NCBI RefSeq assembly: GCF_000960975.1
Contig: NZ_CP010803.1
Location: 3,148,273-3,212,272, forward strand
DNA length: 64,000 bases
Direction: 5' to 3'
Source: Martelella endophytica
GTDB lineage: Bacteria; Pseudomonadota; Alphaproteobacteria; Rhizobiales; Rhizobiaceae
Both the position numbers and the translations under genes were made by a program. The notes under the pieces are model-generated. The model was not told the origin of the DNA. It did not search any database and saw only the letters and a program-made list of their open reading frames with translations. Positions 26,936 through 35,807 of this stretch are shown one piece after another; within the stretch, counting starts at the first letter, position 1, and each line of letters begins with the position of its first letter.

Positions 26936-27556
26936 ATGAAAAAAGCAGACGATACGATTCGACGCATCTGCGTCTACTGCGGCTCTCGGCCCGGAACCGA
27001 CGCCGCCTACATGGCCGCCGGCACGGCGCTCGGCACGGCCATTGCCGAGGCCGGATATGGGCTGGTCTATGGTGGCGGCACCAAGGGCATCATGGGTGCC
27101 GTGGCCCGAGGCGTTCTGGACCGCGGCGGCAATGTGCTCGGCATCATTCCGGAGTTCCTCGTCGACATGGAAGCGACGCGCGACCAGCTCGCCGCCCTCG
27201 ACGAACTGATCATCACCCCCGACATGCACGTGCGCAAGCACAAGATGTTCGAACGGGCGGATGCCTTCGTGGCACTGCCGGGTGGCATCGGCACGCTTGA
27301 GGAGATCGTCGAGATCATGACCTGGGCGCAGCTCGGCCAGCATCAGAAGCCGATGATCTTCGCCAATATCGAGGGCTTCTGGAACCCGATGATCGAGCTG
27401 CTCGACCATATGCACGGGCAGGGCTTCCTGCATTCGAGCCATCAGGTGCGCCCGCAGCTCATCGATCAGATCGAAGATGTGCTGCCGGCGATCGAGGCGT
27501 CCTGGGAAGAAACGGCGGCCGAGGATGGCCAGTCCGGCATCATCAGCCGGCTTTGA
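26936..27556 (+). CDS. LOG/TIGR00730-family Rossmann-fold protein
   Basis: The 206-residue protein belongs to the LOG family (cytokinin riboside 5'-monophosphate phosphoribohydrolase) that removes the ribose phosphate from nucleoside 5'-monophosphates. The signature GGGTKGIMGA and PGGIGTLEE are both present. I chose ATG at 26936 (MKKADDTIRRICVYCGSRPG) because the family core starts there; several upstream ATGs (from 26870) are possible but lie in non-conserved sequence, and the ribosome-binding site is weak for all. Substrate in bacteria may be AMP. The gene is convergent with rarD, with overlapping 3' ends. Confidence 0.85.
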   Translation: MKKADDTIRRICVYCGSRPGTDAAYMAAGTALGTAIAEAGYGLVYGGGTKGIMGAVARGVLDRGGNVLGIIPEFLVDMEATRDQLAALDELIITPDMHVRKHKMFERADAFVALPGGIGTLEEIVEIMTWAQLGQHQKPMIFANIEGFWNPMIELLDHMHGQGFLHSSHQVRPQLIDQIEDVLPAIEASWEETAAEDGQSGIISRL

Positions 27557-28478
27557 CCGACGCCATCCGCAGCCGCCGGCGCGCCTTCAGCATCGACCAG
27601 GTATAGACAACCAGCGCCGTCCAGATCAGCGCGAAGGCGGCGAGCTTGGAAGCCTGAAGCGGTTCGCGGAAGATGAAGATCGCCACGAGGAAGATCGCGC
27701 TTGGTGCGATATACTGCATGATGCCGATGGTCGACAGCCGCAGGAGCTTGGCGGCATTGGCGTAGATCATCAGCGGAATGGCGGTCACCGCCCCGCATCC
27801 GACCAGAAGAAGCGCTGTCCGCGGCGAGCTGAACAGGTGACCGGCGCCGGTCGCCTCCAGCCAGACGATGTAGGCGAGGGCGGGGAGCGCCATGATCAGC
27901 ACCTCCAGCATGAAGCCCGGATTGCCGCCGACGGGAACCGTGCGGCGCAGCAGCGCATAGATGCCCCAGCTGAAGGGCAGCACCAGCGCCACCAGCGGCA
28001 GCCGGCCCGTCTCGATCGTCAGAATGGCGACGGCGATGGCGGCGAGCGCGATAGCGGCGATCTGGCCCCTGGCAAGCTTCTCGCGCAGCACGACGGCCGC
28101 AAGCGCGATGGAAAACAGCGGATTGATGAAATATCCAAGCGCCGCATCGACGGTGTGCTGATTGCTCACCGCCCAGATATAGGTGCCCCAGTTGAGGCTG
28201 ATGAACAGAGCGCAAAAGCCCGCCATCACCACTACGCGCGGCTTCTTCAGCGCGGCCCGCACTTCGCCGCCCTGCCGGGCCGCGGCCACGATCACGGCGC
28301 TGAAGGGGATCGACCAGACGATGCGATGGGCAAGCACTTCAAGCGGCGGCAGATCGGCGACGAGCTTGAGGTAGATCGGCAGAATGCCCCACATCAGATA
28401 GACGGTGAGCGCGAGGGCGAAGCCCTTCGGCGTATCTTCGCCGACGCTCGCCGATGGAGTGGCCGCCTGATCTGCCAT
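27543..28478 (-). CDS. rarD: RarD/EamA-family transporter
   Basis: The 311-residue protein has about ten membrane segments in two EamA repeats, beginning GFALALTVYLMWGILPIYLKL. The start and the RIVWSIPFSAVIV segment match RarD, named after chloramphenicol sensitivity in E. coli and likely a drug/metabolite permease. It overlaps the 3' end of the LOG gene by 14 bases on the opposite strand. No substrate can be read from the sequence. Confidence 0.88.
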   Translation of the reverse strand: MADQAATPSASVGEDTPKGFALALTVYLMWGILPIYLKLVADLPPLEVLAHRIVWSIPFSAVIVAAARQGGEVRAALKKPRVVVMAGFCALFISLNWGTYIWAVSNQHTVDAALGYFINPLFSIALAAVVLREKLARGQIAAIALAAIAVAILTIETGRLPLVALVLPFSWGIYALLRRTVPVGGNPGFMLEVLIMALPALAYIVWLEATGAGHLFSSPRTALLLVGCGAVTAIPLMIYANAAKLLRLSTIGIMQYIAPSAIFLVAIFIFREPLQASKLAAFALIWTALVVYTWSMLKARRRLRMASVKAG

Positions 28479-28591
28479 TTCGAATTGTCCCTGTCGTGAT
28501 CAAAGCAACGACTTACGCGCCCGGCAGCGGGAAAGCCACTCGGTTCTGGTGAAGCGACCATCAAACAAATTGATGGATGCCAGCCGCGATG

Positions 28592-30220
28592 TCATTCCGC
28601 CGCGGCGCGGCCGGCAAGCTTGCGGTTCTTCATCAGCTTGAAGGTGACCGAATCCATCAGCGCCTGGAAGGAAGCGTCGATGATGTTCTCGGAAACACCG
28701 ACCGTCCACCAGCGGACACCATCATCGTCGATGCTCTCGATGAGGACGCGGGTGATCGCCTCCGTGCCGCCGTTGAGGATGCGCACCTTGTAGTCCGCAA
28801 GCTTGAGATCGGCGATCTCGTTCTGGAACTTGCCGAGATCCTTGCGCAGCGCCTTGTCGAGCGCGTTGACCGGGCCGTCGCCTTCGGAGACCGACATGAC
28901 GCGACGCTCGTCGATTTCGAGCTTCACCACCGCTTCCGACACGGATTTTACCCGGCCGTGACTGTCATAGCGACGTTCGACCATCACCCGGAAGCTCTCG
29001 ACATGAAAGAAGTCGGGCACGCTGCCGAGTTCGCGAAGCGCCAGGAGCTCGAAGCTCGCATCGGCGCCCTCATAGGCATAGCCGGAGGCCTCGCGCTCCT
29101 TGACGATCGTTATCAGTTTGTCGAGACGCGGATCATCCTTCGAAACCACAATACCGCGTCGCTTCAATTCATTGATAAAATTCGATTTTCCACCCTGGTC
29201 CGAAACCATGACCTTGCGGGTGTTGCCGACCCGGGAAGGATCGACATGCTCGTAGGTACGCGGGTCCTTGAGCAGCGCCGAGGCATGAATGCCGGCCTTG
29301 GTGGCAAAGGCCGAAGCGCCGACATAGGGGAGCTGAGGATCTGGCGCGCGATTGAGCAACTCGTCAAAACCGTGCGAAAGGCCTGTCAGATCGGTTAGCC
29401 CTTCAGCATCGATGCCGAGCTCATAGCGGCTGTTGTAGCGCTCCTTGAGGGCGAGGGTGGCGGCGAGCGTGATGATGTTGGCATTGCCGCAGCGCTCGCC
29501 GATACCGTTCAGCGTGCCCTGTACCTGCCGGACGCCGGCCTTGACGGCGGCCAGCGAATTGGCGACGGCCTGGCCTGTGTCGTTATGGGCGTGGATGCCG
29601 AGCGCTGCGCCTGGAATGCCGCTTGCGATGACATCGGCGATGATCTCAGCGATCTCGTCCGGCTGTGTGCCGCCATTGGTGTCGCACAGCACGACCCAGC
29701 GAGCGCCGGCTTCGTGGGCGGTCTTGGCGCAGGCCAGCGCATAGCTGCGGTTCGCCTTGTAGCCGTCGAAGAAATGCTCGCAATCGACCATCGCTTCCTT
29801 GCCGGCATCGGCCACTGCGGCAACGCTTTCGGCGATGCATTCGAGGTTCTGGTCGTTGGTGATGCCGAGCGCGACTTCGACGTGATAGTCCCAGCTTTTC
29901 GCCACCAGACAGACGGCGTCGCTTTCGCTGGCGATCAGTGCGGTGAGGCCGGGATCGTTGGAGGCGGAGACGCCGGCCCGCTTTGTCATGCCGAAGGCGG
30001 TCATCTTCGCCCGGCCGGTGCGCTTCTTTGCAAAGAAGGCGGTATCGGTCGGGTTGGCGCCGGGATAGCCGCCCTCGACATAGTCGATGCCGAAGTGGTC
30101 GAGCATGTTGGCGATCGCGATCTTGTCCTCGACCGAGAAGTCGATGCCTGGCGTCTGTTGGCCATCGCGCAATGTGGTGTCGAACAGGTAGATGCGCTCG
30201 CGTTCAGTCATGATCTCCAT
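28592..30220 (-). CDS. cimA: (R)-citramalate synthase
   Basis: CimA joins pyruvate and acetyl-CoA to (R)-citramalate, giving a threonine-independent route to 2-oxobutyrate and isoleucine. The 542-residue protein starts IYLFDTTLRDGQQTPG, the HMGL-like TIM barrel with the metal-binding DTTLRDG; HAHNDTGQAVANS and CDTNGGTQPDEI follow. The C-terminal 150 residues form the LeuA-type allosteric domain. The close paralogue 2-isopropylmalate synthase is distinguished by GGYPGANPTDTAFFAK. Start could be 30220 or ATG 30211 (MTERERI). Confidence 0.9.
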   Translation of the reverse strand: MEIMTERERIYLFDTTLRDGQQTPGIDFSVEDKIAIANMLDHFGIDYVEGGYPGANPTDTAFFAKKRTGRAKMTAFGMTKRAGVSASNDPGLTALIASESDAVCLVAKSWDYHVEVALGITNDQNLECIAESVAAVADAGKEAMVDCEHFFDGYKANRSYALACAKTAHEAGARWVVLCDTNGGTQPDEIAEIIADVIASGIPGAALGIHAHNDTGQAVANSLAAVKAGVRQVQGTLNGIGERCGNANIITLAATLALKERYNSRYELGIDAEGLTDLTGLSHGFDELLNRAPDPQLPYVGASAFATKAGIHASALLKDPRTYEHVDPSRVGNTRKVMVSDQGGKSNFINELKRRGIVVSKDDPRLDKLITIVKEREASGYAYEGADASFELLALRELGSVPDFFHVESFRVMVERRYDSHGRVKSVSEAVVKLEIDERRVMSVSEGDGPVNALDKALRKDLGKFQNEIADLKLADYKVRILNGGTEAITRVLIESIDDDGVRWWTVGVSENIIDASFQALMDSVTFKLMKNRKLAGRAAAE

Positions 30221-30253
30221 CCCAGAATAATCGGGCCCGTCCGGGGCCTCTCG

Positions 30254-30724
30254 TTATGCACCCGGTTCGTCCTCGGGTGGCCATTGTTCGGTGTCGTGAT
30301 CGGGGTGCTGCCAGGAAACAACCGGCTCCTCATCGGGCCCGTGCGGGATCACCGGTTTTTCAAACAGCGTCTCGATCCAGGGCAGCCGGCATTCGTGATT
30401 CACTTGAACCTGCGGCTCGAACAGAGCCGGCTCGTCGAATGCGCCGATGGCAAGCTCGATACCACCCTTGTGTTGATAGGTCAGGGGCGTTCCGCAATGC
30501 TCGCAGAAACCGCGCAGGAAATTGGCCGAGGAGCGATAGAGCTTAGGCTTGCCGCGGGTCCATTGAAGATGGGCGATGTCAGCCGTGACAAAGGCCGCAA
30601 AGAAACCGCCGAACGCCTTCTGGCACATGCGGCAATGGCAGATCGACGGGCGTCCGAGGTGGCTTGCGCGAAACCGCACCGCGCCGCACTGGCAGCCGCC
30701 GCTGTAGCTTTGCGCTTCGTTCAT
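30254..30724 (-). CDS. GFA-family (glutathione-dependent formaldehyde-activating enzyme-like) protein, copy 1
   Basis: The 156-residue protein has the zinc pattern of the GFA/CENP-V fold: GGCQCGAVRF, CHCRMCQKAFGG and FCEHCGTPL. The founding member speeds addition of glutathione to formaldehyde, but most family members are uncharacterised. Its ATG overlaps the stop of the upstream paralogue by four bases. The two proteins share the motif scaffold but differ clearly in between, so this is an old duplication. Confidence 0.85.
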   Translation of the reverse strand: MNEAQSYSGGCQCGAVRFRASHLGRPSICHCRMCQKAFGGFFAAFVTADIAHLQWTRGKPKLYRSSANFLRGFCEHCGTPLTYQHKGGIELAIGAFDEPALFEPQVQVNHECRLPWIETLFEKPVIPHGPDEEPVVSWQHPDHDTEQWPPEDEPGA

Positions 30725-31209
30725 CGGGTGGGCTCCGGCCAGCGGTCGGTGTCATGGTCGGGATGCTGGTGGCTGCTGGACGCGATCTCGTCGAGAAGCG
30801 CCGGCGCATCACCGAAATAGGTTTCCGCGCCGGGCAGGCCGGCAAGTTCATGGAAGAACGGCACGCGACCCTCGCAGCCTTCCTGTGTTTCCGGCGGGAA
30901 GGCCGCCGGATCATCGAGGCTGCCGAGCGCCACCGCGATCCGGCCCGAGCCGATCCGCTGATAGAACAGCGGCGTGCCACAGGCCTCGCAGAAGCCGCGG
31001 CGGATCGGATCGGAGGACTGGAACCAGCGCGGCGCACCGCGCGTCATCGCCACGTTCTCCTCTTCCGTGCCCGCGAGCGGCATGAAGAAGTTACCCGCCG
31101 CCTTCTGACACATCCGGCAATGGCAGATATGCGGCTCGCTGAGCCGGCCCGCGATAGTGTATCGAACGGCGCCACACTGGCAGCCGCCGGAAAAGGTCTC
31201 AGCGCTCAT
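30721..31209 (-). CDS. GFA-family protein, copy 2
   Basis: The 162-residue protein has the same zinc layout as the downstream paralogue: GGCQCGAVRYTIAG, CHCRMCQKAAGNF and FCEACGTPLFYQRIG. The start ATG at 31209 (MSAETFSGG) is supported by alignment with the paralogue; the ORF to 31386 extends into a repeat region and is not coding. Both copies end in a similar HQHPDHDTDRW-like tail (here HPDHDTDRWPEPT; in copy 1 HPDHDTEQWPPED), supporting tandem duplication. Stop and start of the two genes overlap (ATGA). Confidence 0.85.
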   Translation of the reverse strand: MSAETFSGGCQCGAVRYTIAGRLSEPHICHCRMCQKAAGNFFMPLAGTEEENVAMTRGAPRWFQSSDPIRRGFCEACGTPLFYQRIGSGRIAVALGSLDDPAAFPPETQEGCEGRVPFFHELAGLPGAETYFGDAPALLDEIASSSHQHPDHDTDRWPEPTR

Positions 31210-31263
31210 TCGATTGATCCCCCAATGGTTCGCAGAATGTGGGTGCGGACGGCGTCGACTGTC

Positions 31264-31524
31264 CCTTTCGGGGCCTCTCCCCCTCAAGGGTCGGCCAATG
31301 ACAGATGGCCTTGGATTTCGCTCCCAATATTCTCTCCCGCTTGCGGGAGAGATGCCCCGAAAGGGGCAGTGAGGGTGAAGCAGCATTTCCGTTCGTGAGG
31401 GCGTCCGTATGGATGAACTCCCCCCTCACTGTCGCTTTCGCGACATCTCTCCCCTCCGGGGCGAGAAGACTTGGGCGTTGTGCGGCGAAAGCATATGAGG
31501 CCGCGCCACCCTCAAGGGGGGAGA
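31264..31524. repeat. RIME-like palindromic repeat block
   Basis: The 345-base gap between GFA copy 2 and cysS holds clustered palindromes: TCTCTCCCGC/GCGGGAGAGA (31331-31352, two-base loop), TGCCCC/GGGGCA around GAAA (31353-31368), TGTCGC/GCGACA (31430-31445) and CCCC/GGGG (31451-31461). Reverse complement of 31425-31450 and 31512-31530 nearly repeats the block at 43.2 kb. This mosaic of palindromes is typical of rhizobial RIME elements. No ORF is present in the block. Confidence 0.7.
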
Positions 31525-31554
31525 TCGATTGGAGCGAGGCTGCGAAGCCGGGGT

Positions 31555-32949
31555 TCACCGCTGGACCTCCCAAGTGGTGATACGCTCGCCGGTTTCCTTG
31601 TCCTTGGCGTCCTTCAGCAGGATACCCTTTTCGGCCAGTTGGTCGCGAATGCGGTCGGCTTCGGCCCAGTTCTTTTCGCGGATCAGGGCGAGGCGCTGGT
31701 CGACGAAGGACTGGACGTCGAAGTCGGCCAGCTTGGGACGAAGATTGAGGCCGAGAAGGTCGCCGGCGGCGAGCAGGTCCGGCGCGGTGACGCCGCCGCT
31801 CAGCATGTGCCCGATGTAATCCGGCGTATTGAGGTCATCGGCGATGGCATCGGCAAAGCTTTCGGAAAGGATGCCGGCTTCTGCGCCTTCCGCCTTGCGG
31901 CGGAGCTTAACCAGAATGTTTTCCGCCTCTTCCAGCCTCTTGACCGAAAAGTCGATGGGTTCGCGGTAGTGCGTCATCAGCATGGCGAGGCGCAGCACTT
32001 CGCCCGGCCATTTCCGCCCGCCGAAATTCTCCGTCTCCAGCAATTCGTGGATGGTGAAGAAGTTGCCTTCGGATTTCGACATCTTGCGGCCTTCGACCTG
32101 CACGAAGCCGTTATGCATCCAGACATTCGCCATCACGTGGTTGCCGTGGGCCGAGCAGGATTGGGCGATCTCGTTTTCGTGGTGGGGGAAGATCAGGTCG
32201 AGGCCGCCGCCATGAATGTCGAAGGTCTCGCCGAGATGCTTTTCCGACATCACCGAGCATTCGATATGCCAGCCGGGGCGGCCGTGGATCGCAACGGGCG
32301 AGCCGTCGACGGAGAAGACGCCCTCCCAGCCGGGCTCATCAGCGTCGCTTTCCTTCCACAGCACGAAATCCGCGGGGTTCTTCTTGTGACTTTCGACGGC
32401 AATGCGGGCGCCGGCCTGCTGGTCGTCGAGATTGCGCCGGGACAGCCTGCCGTAATCGGGCATGGAGGGGACGTCGAAAAGCACCTCCTTGCCCTCGGGC
32501 CCCTCGGCAACATAGGCATTGCCCTTCTCGAGAAGCCGCTGGATCATCGCCACCATGCCGTCGATATGTTCGGTGGCGCGGGGCTCGACCGTCGGCTGCA
32601 GCACGCCGAGGGCGGCAACGTCGCTGTGGAACTGGTCCGCAGTCTTTTCGGTGACCGCACGGATCGCCTCGTTGAGCGGCAGGTCGGGATAGTCGCGCTT
32701 CGCCCGCGCGTTGATCTTGTCGTCGACGTCGGTGATGTTGCGCACATAGGTGACGTGGTTGTCGCCATAAAGGTGACGCAGCAGGCGATAGAGCACGTCG
32801 AACACGATGACGGGGCGGGCATTGCCGATATGGGCGAAGTCATAGACCGTCGGCCCGCAGACATACATGCGCACATTGTCCGGGTCGATCGGCGCAAAGG
32901 CCTGCTTTTCGCGTGTCAGCGTGTTGTAGAGCTTCAGGGCTCCGCCCAT
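31555..32949 (-). CDS. cysS: Cysteinyl-tRNA synthetase
   Basis: CysS charges tRNA-Cys. The 464-residue protein has the zinc Cys31 (YVCGPTVYD), the HIGH-type motif HIGN at 40-43 in AHIGNARP, and [10 protein letters not shown] later. Length matches bacterial CysS. Its start is at [11 protein letters not shown] with ATG 32949. It is transcribed alone; the repeat block lies downstream and a 369-base intergenic region upstream. Confidence 0.96.
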   Translation of the reverse strand: MGGALKLYNTLTREKQAFAPIDPDNVRMYVCGPTVYDFAHIGNARPVIVFDVLYRLLRHLYGDNHVTYVRNITDVDDKINARAKRDYPDLPLNEAIRAVTEKTADQFHSDVAALGVLQPTVEPRATEHIDGMVAMIQRLLEKGNAYVAEGPEGKEVLFDVPSMPDYGRLSRRNLDDQQAGARIAVESHKKNPADFVLWKESDADEPGWEGVFSVDGSPVAIHGRPGWHIECSVMSEKHLGETFDIHGGGLDLIFPHHENEIAQSCSAHGNHVMANVWMHNGFVQVEGRKMSKSEGNFFTIHELLETENFGGRKWPGEVLRLAMLMTHYREPIDFSVKRLEEAENILVKLRRKAEGAEAGILSESFADAIADDLNTPDYIGHMLSGGVTAPDLLAAGDLLGLNLRPKLADFDVQSFVDQRLALIREKNWAEADRIRDQLAEKGILLKDAKDKETGERITTWEVQR

Positions 32950-33152
32950 GGTCTTCTCCCGGTCATGTCAAATTCCAGCGCCCCGGCCGGGTCGTCTGTC
33001 ATTCATTTTGATATCGGGACAAGAACGGCCAGGCCAGCGGTAAGCTAGCGAATAATGGTGCAGATAATGCAAAGGGCCGTGTTCATAGGCCGACTTATGC
33101 CTCGCGGTGTTCGTGGCGTCAAGCCCTTCCACGTGAGGCAGTCCTGGAGGGG

Positions 33153-33280
33153 TTTATAATATAATAAGTTACTTATAAATATATTTTGAATTTAGGTGTG
33201 TATTATATAGTGATATAATAATTGTATTCGCTTACTACTAAATATAGTAATTGTATTATAGCTATATGAAAGGTAGTCAA
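33153..33280. other. Extremely AT-rich block with phased direct repeats upstream of the OMP gene
   Basis: About 130 bases are composed almost only of A and T (for example TTATAATATAATAAGT) in an otherwise GC-rich region. The ten-base sequence TAATTGTATT occurs at 33219-33228 and again at 33249-33258, exactly 30 bases apart, about three helical turns. The remaining part of the 369-base gap 32950-33318 contains the cysS upstream region and no ORF. AT-rich tracts of this sort are targets of H-NS-like proteins, in rhizobia MucR/Ros; that role here is inference. Confidence 0.6.
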
Positions 33281-33283
33281 ACT

Positions 33284-33313
33284 TGGTGCGTTGCGTCTAA
33301 CGTACCAAGGGGG
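33284..33313 (+). promoter_or_regulatory. 5' UTR hairpin next to the OMP ribosome-binding site
   Basis: TTGGTGCG (33284-33291) can pair with CGTACCAA (33301-33308) with one G-U pair and a nine-base loop. The 3' arm runs into the AAGGGGG ribosome-binding site (33307-33313), so the fold could limit translation. Confidence 0.3.
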
Positions 33314-33318
33314 ACTAC

Positions 33319-33999
33319 GTGAAGCTGTTCTGTGTCTGCGTATCAACGCTGTTCGTTTTGTCAGGTCATTCGTTTGCGAACGATCTGACTTCCGCAACGC
33401 CTGAAACCAATTCCTATACGTGGTCGGGCTTCTACGTCGGGGCTCAGGGCGGGTATCAGACGACACAGTCGTTTCCGGATACAAACAGGATCGTCAGCCA
33501 GGAAATGAAGGCGGAAGGCGGACAGCTGGGTGGCTTCGCAGGCTTCAACCATCAGTTCGCGAACCAGCTCGTCCTCGGCCTCGAAGCGTCGTTCTATTAT
33601 GCCGATGGACAGGAAGACCAGACCTTCACGGCGACCTATCGTCGCTGGACGCTGACCGGGAAGGGCAGCTTCGCCCTCGGTTGGGGCGGCGTCCTGCAGG
33701 CCCGCGCCGGCCGTGCCTTCGGCCGCACGCTTGTCTATGCCACTGCAGGCGGCGAGGTGGCATCGGGCGAGCTCAGTGGCAGCGTCGCCGCCATCTCGAT
33801 GGACACCGACCCCAAGCCGTTTCTCGGCTGGACAGTCGGCGCCGGGGTCGAACGCGCGCTTACCGACCATGTCTTCGCGCGTCTGGAATATCGTTACGCA
33901 GAGTTCCCCGAGACGGACTGCAGCTTTTCCTGGGACCGCGATTTCAGCCTCCGCTCGCGCCGCAACGTCATGCAGGTTGGTCTCGGCTACAGATTTTGA
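33319..33999 (+). CDS. Outer-membrane beta-barrel protein (Omp25/31-like)
   Basis: The 226-residue protein begins with a signal peptide (MKLFCVCVSTLFVLSGHSFA) and then has the pattern of eight-strand barrels of the Omp25/Omp31/RopB type: YTWSGFYVGAQGGYQ at the first strand, GGFAGFNHQFANQLVLGLEASF, WTVGAGVERALTDHVFARLEYRYAEF, ending in GLGYRF with the terminal aromatic residue. GTG at 33319 is preceded by AAGGGGG. It lies behind a long AT-rich leader and downstream of cysS, with an MFS gene 73 bases after. Expression is probably regulated through the leader. Confidence 0.88.
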   Translation: MKLFCVCVSTLFVLSGHSFANDLTSATPETNSYTWSGFYVGAQGGYQTTQSFPDTNRIVSQEMKAEGGQLGGFAGFNHQFANQLVLGLEASFYYADGQEDQTFTATYRRWTLTGKGSFALGWGGVLQARAGRAFGRTLVYATAGGEVASGELSGSVAAISMDTDPKPFLGWTVGAGVERALTDHVFARLEYRYAEFPETDCSFSWDRDFSLRSRRNVMQVGLGYRF

Positions 34000-34072
34000 G
34001 CCCGGGCGCCCCTTGCGCGCCCATGACAAACGGCAATAATGCCCGTCTCGATTCCACTCTGGCGGGCTCACC

Positions 34073-35212
34073 GTGCATTCCTCACTTTCCCTGCGCCTTG
34101 CAACGCTGATCGCCGGCGTCTTGCTCATCGGCGCGAATTCGTTCGTTCTCGGGCCGATCCTTGGCGATGTCGCCGAAGCGCTGGGCACCAACGCGATCGC
34201 CATCACGCGAGCGATCTCCGCCTTTGGCGGGGCGACGGCGATCTCCGCCTTCTTCCTCTCCCGGCTGAATGACCGGTTTGAAAGCCGGGTGGTGCTGACC
34301 GGCGCGGTGCTACTGATGATGGTCGGCTTTGCGGGATCGGCCGCAAGCTGGAACTGGCAGTCGCTGGCGATCGCGCAGGCACTTGCGGGGCTCGCCACCG
34401 GCGTTCTGCTGCCCGGCATCTATGCCGAGGCGGTGCGGATTGCCCCTGTGGGTCAGGGCGCGCGGGTGCTCGGCAGCGTGCTGTCGGGATGGTCGATAGC
34501 GTTGATGGCCGGCGTGCCGGTATCGGCGCTGCTGACCGACTATCTCGACTGGCGGGTCGCCTATGTGCTGCTCGCCGTCATCGCGCTTGCCGTTGCTGTG
34601 GGCCTCGCCTGCCTCTCCGAGGCCGGGGCGCAGCGCCAGCCGCGCGCGCCGGCACGGCTTGCGGCGCTCAAGGTCACCGGCGTCAAGAGCCTGCTCCTCA
34701 CCGGCCTCTGTTTCATGACGGCGTTTTACGGCACCTATGCCCTGCTTGCCCATCATATCCGTGACGTGCAGGGGATCTCGGCTTCGCTCTCCAGCCTTGT
34801 GGTCGTCGCCTATGGTCTTGGCTTCGGCCTCGGCGGCATGTCGGCCCGCCACGCCGATCGGTTCGGGCCGGGGCGGGTGTTCCCGTTCTTTCTGATGGCC
34901 TCGGCCGTGCTTTATCTTCTGCTGGTGCCGGCGGCTCACCACTTCGGCTGGTCGCTCCTGACGGCGCTCGCGCTCGGCTTCTTCAACCATTTCGGTCTTA
35001 ACCTGGTGGTGCTCCGGCTCGCAGGCCTCTGGCCTGAAGCCCGTGGAGCGCTGATCGGCCTCAACACCACGGCAACCTATATCGCGGTCTTTTGCGGCCC
35101 GCTGCTGACCGGGGCTCTCTATGCAACGGTGGGCTTTGCTGCTGTTGGCGTTGCTGCCTTTCTGCTGCTCGCCGTCTGTGTCGTCCTGATGTGGCGTATC
35201 CGGCTGCTATAG
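34073..35212 (+). CDS. MFS transporter
   Basis: The 379-residue protein has 12 predicted membrane segments (ATLIAGVLLIGANSFVLGPIL and onward), with the intracellular FLSRLNDRFESR loop in the place of the typical MFS motif. It starts at GTG 34073 after a weak ribosome-binding site, 73 bases behind the OMP gene. It resembles drug-efflux MFS carriers such as the Bcr/CmlA-like and YbjJ types, but the substrate is unknown. It is convergent with the DUF1349 gene, three bases apart. Confidence 0.85.
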   Translation: MHSSLSLRLATLIAGVLLIGANSFVLGPILGDVAEALGTNAIAITRAISAFGGATAISAFFLSRLNDRFESRVVLTGAVLLMMVGFAGSAASWNWQSLAIAQALAGLATGVLLPGIYAEAVRIAPVGQGARVLGSVLSGWSIALMAGVPVSALLTDYLDWRVAYVLLAVIALAVAVGLACLSEAGAQRQPRAPARLAALKVTGVKSLLLTGLCFMTAFYGTYALLAHHIRDVQGISASLSSLVVVAYGLGFGLGGMSARHADRFGPGRVFPFFLMASAVLYLLLVPAAHHFGWSLLTALALGFFNHFGLNLVVLRLAGLWPEARGALIGLNTTATYIAVFCGPLLTGALYATVGFAAVGVAAFLLLAVCVVLMWRIRLL

Positions 35213-35215
35213 CCC

Positions 35216-35773
35216 TCAGTCGTGGAGCCGCCGCGGGATCGGTGGCCCGACCGTGAAACCTGAAAAGCGAACCTTGAGGCCCTGCCGCTCGGGCGTGCAG
35301 GCGGTCATGCCGACATAGGCATCGTCCGCCGGAAACGGACAAAGCCGCGCCATCTGGAACCGCCCGTCGCCGGTATGGAATTGTACCCGCACGGCATCGC
35401 CATGGCGTGTCAGGCGGATCGTGACCGGTGTGTCCGGTCGTGCGTCGTGCAGCGGGATCACCGACCAGTCGGAAACATCACGGGTCACCACAGTCGAAAA
35501 ATGCATCAGCCCGTCGGTGAATTCGATACCGGCCTTGATCCAGTGCGTTTCGTCGATCCTCAGCATCAGGCCGGCCTGATCGTAGAGCTCGGCATAATCC
35601 GCCGTCACCGTGACGATCGCCGAGAAGTCGCCCAGAACCGGGTGGAGGAAGGCGTGGCCGCTGTCGCGGACGAAACCGTAGAAGGTGGTTCGCCAGAAGT
35701 CGGTCGCCTTTTCGGTGACGAGCGAAAGGCCGCCATCCGCCGCCTGCCATTCGGCCGGTTCATTCAGCCACAT
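35216..35773 (-). CDS. DUF1349 domain-containing protein
   Basis: The 185-residue protein carries a DUF1349 domain, a concanavalin-like beta-sandwich: FWRTTFYGFVRDSGHAFLHPVLGDFSAIVTV, YDQAGLMLRIDETHWIKAGIEF and RLTRHGDAVRVQF. There is no signal peptide or membrane segment. The family often accompanies carbohydrate-active proteins, but no function is established. It is convergent with the MFS gene and followed upstream by an SDR gene on the same strand. Confidence 0.82.
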   Translation of the reverse strand: MWLNEPAEWQAADGGLSLVTEKATDFWRTTFYGFVRDSGHAFLHPVLGDFSAIVTVTADYAELYDQAGLMLRIDETHWIKAGIEFTDGLMHFSTVVTRDVSDWSVIPLHDARPDTPVTIRLTRHGDAVRVQFHTGDGRFQMARLCPFPADDAYVGMTACTPERQGLKVRFSGFTVGPPIPRRLHD

Positions 35774-35807
35774 GTTCCCCTCCCGGATCGATGGCCAAGA
35801 CGAAGCT

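Noticed and set aside
33203..33484. A 93-codon minus-strand frame crossing the AT-rich block.
   Set aside because: Composition is an antisense/AT-rich artefact overlapping the OMP gene, with no ribosome-binding site.
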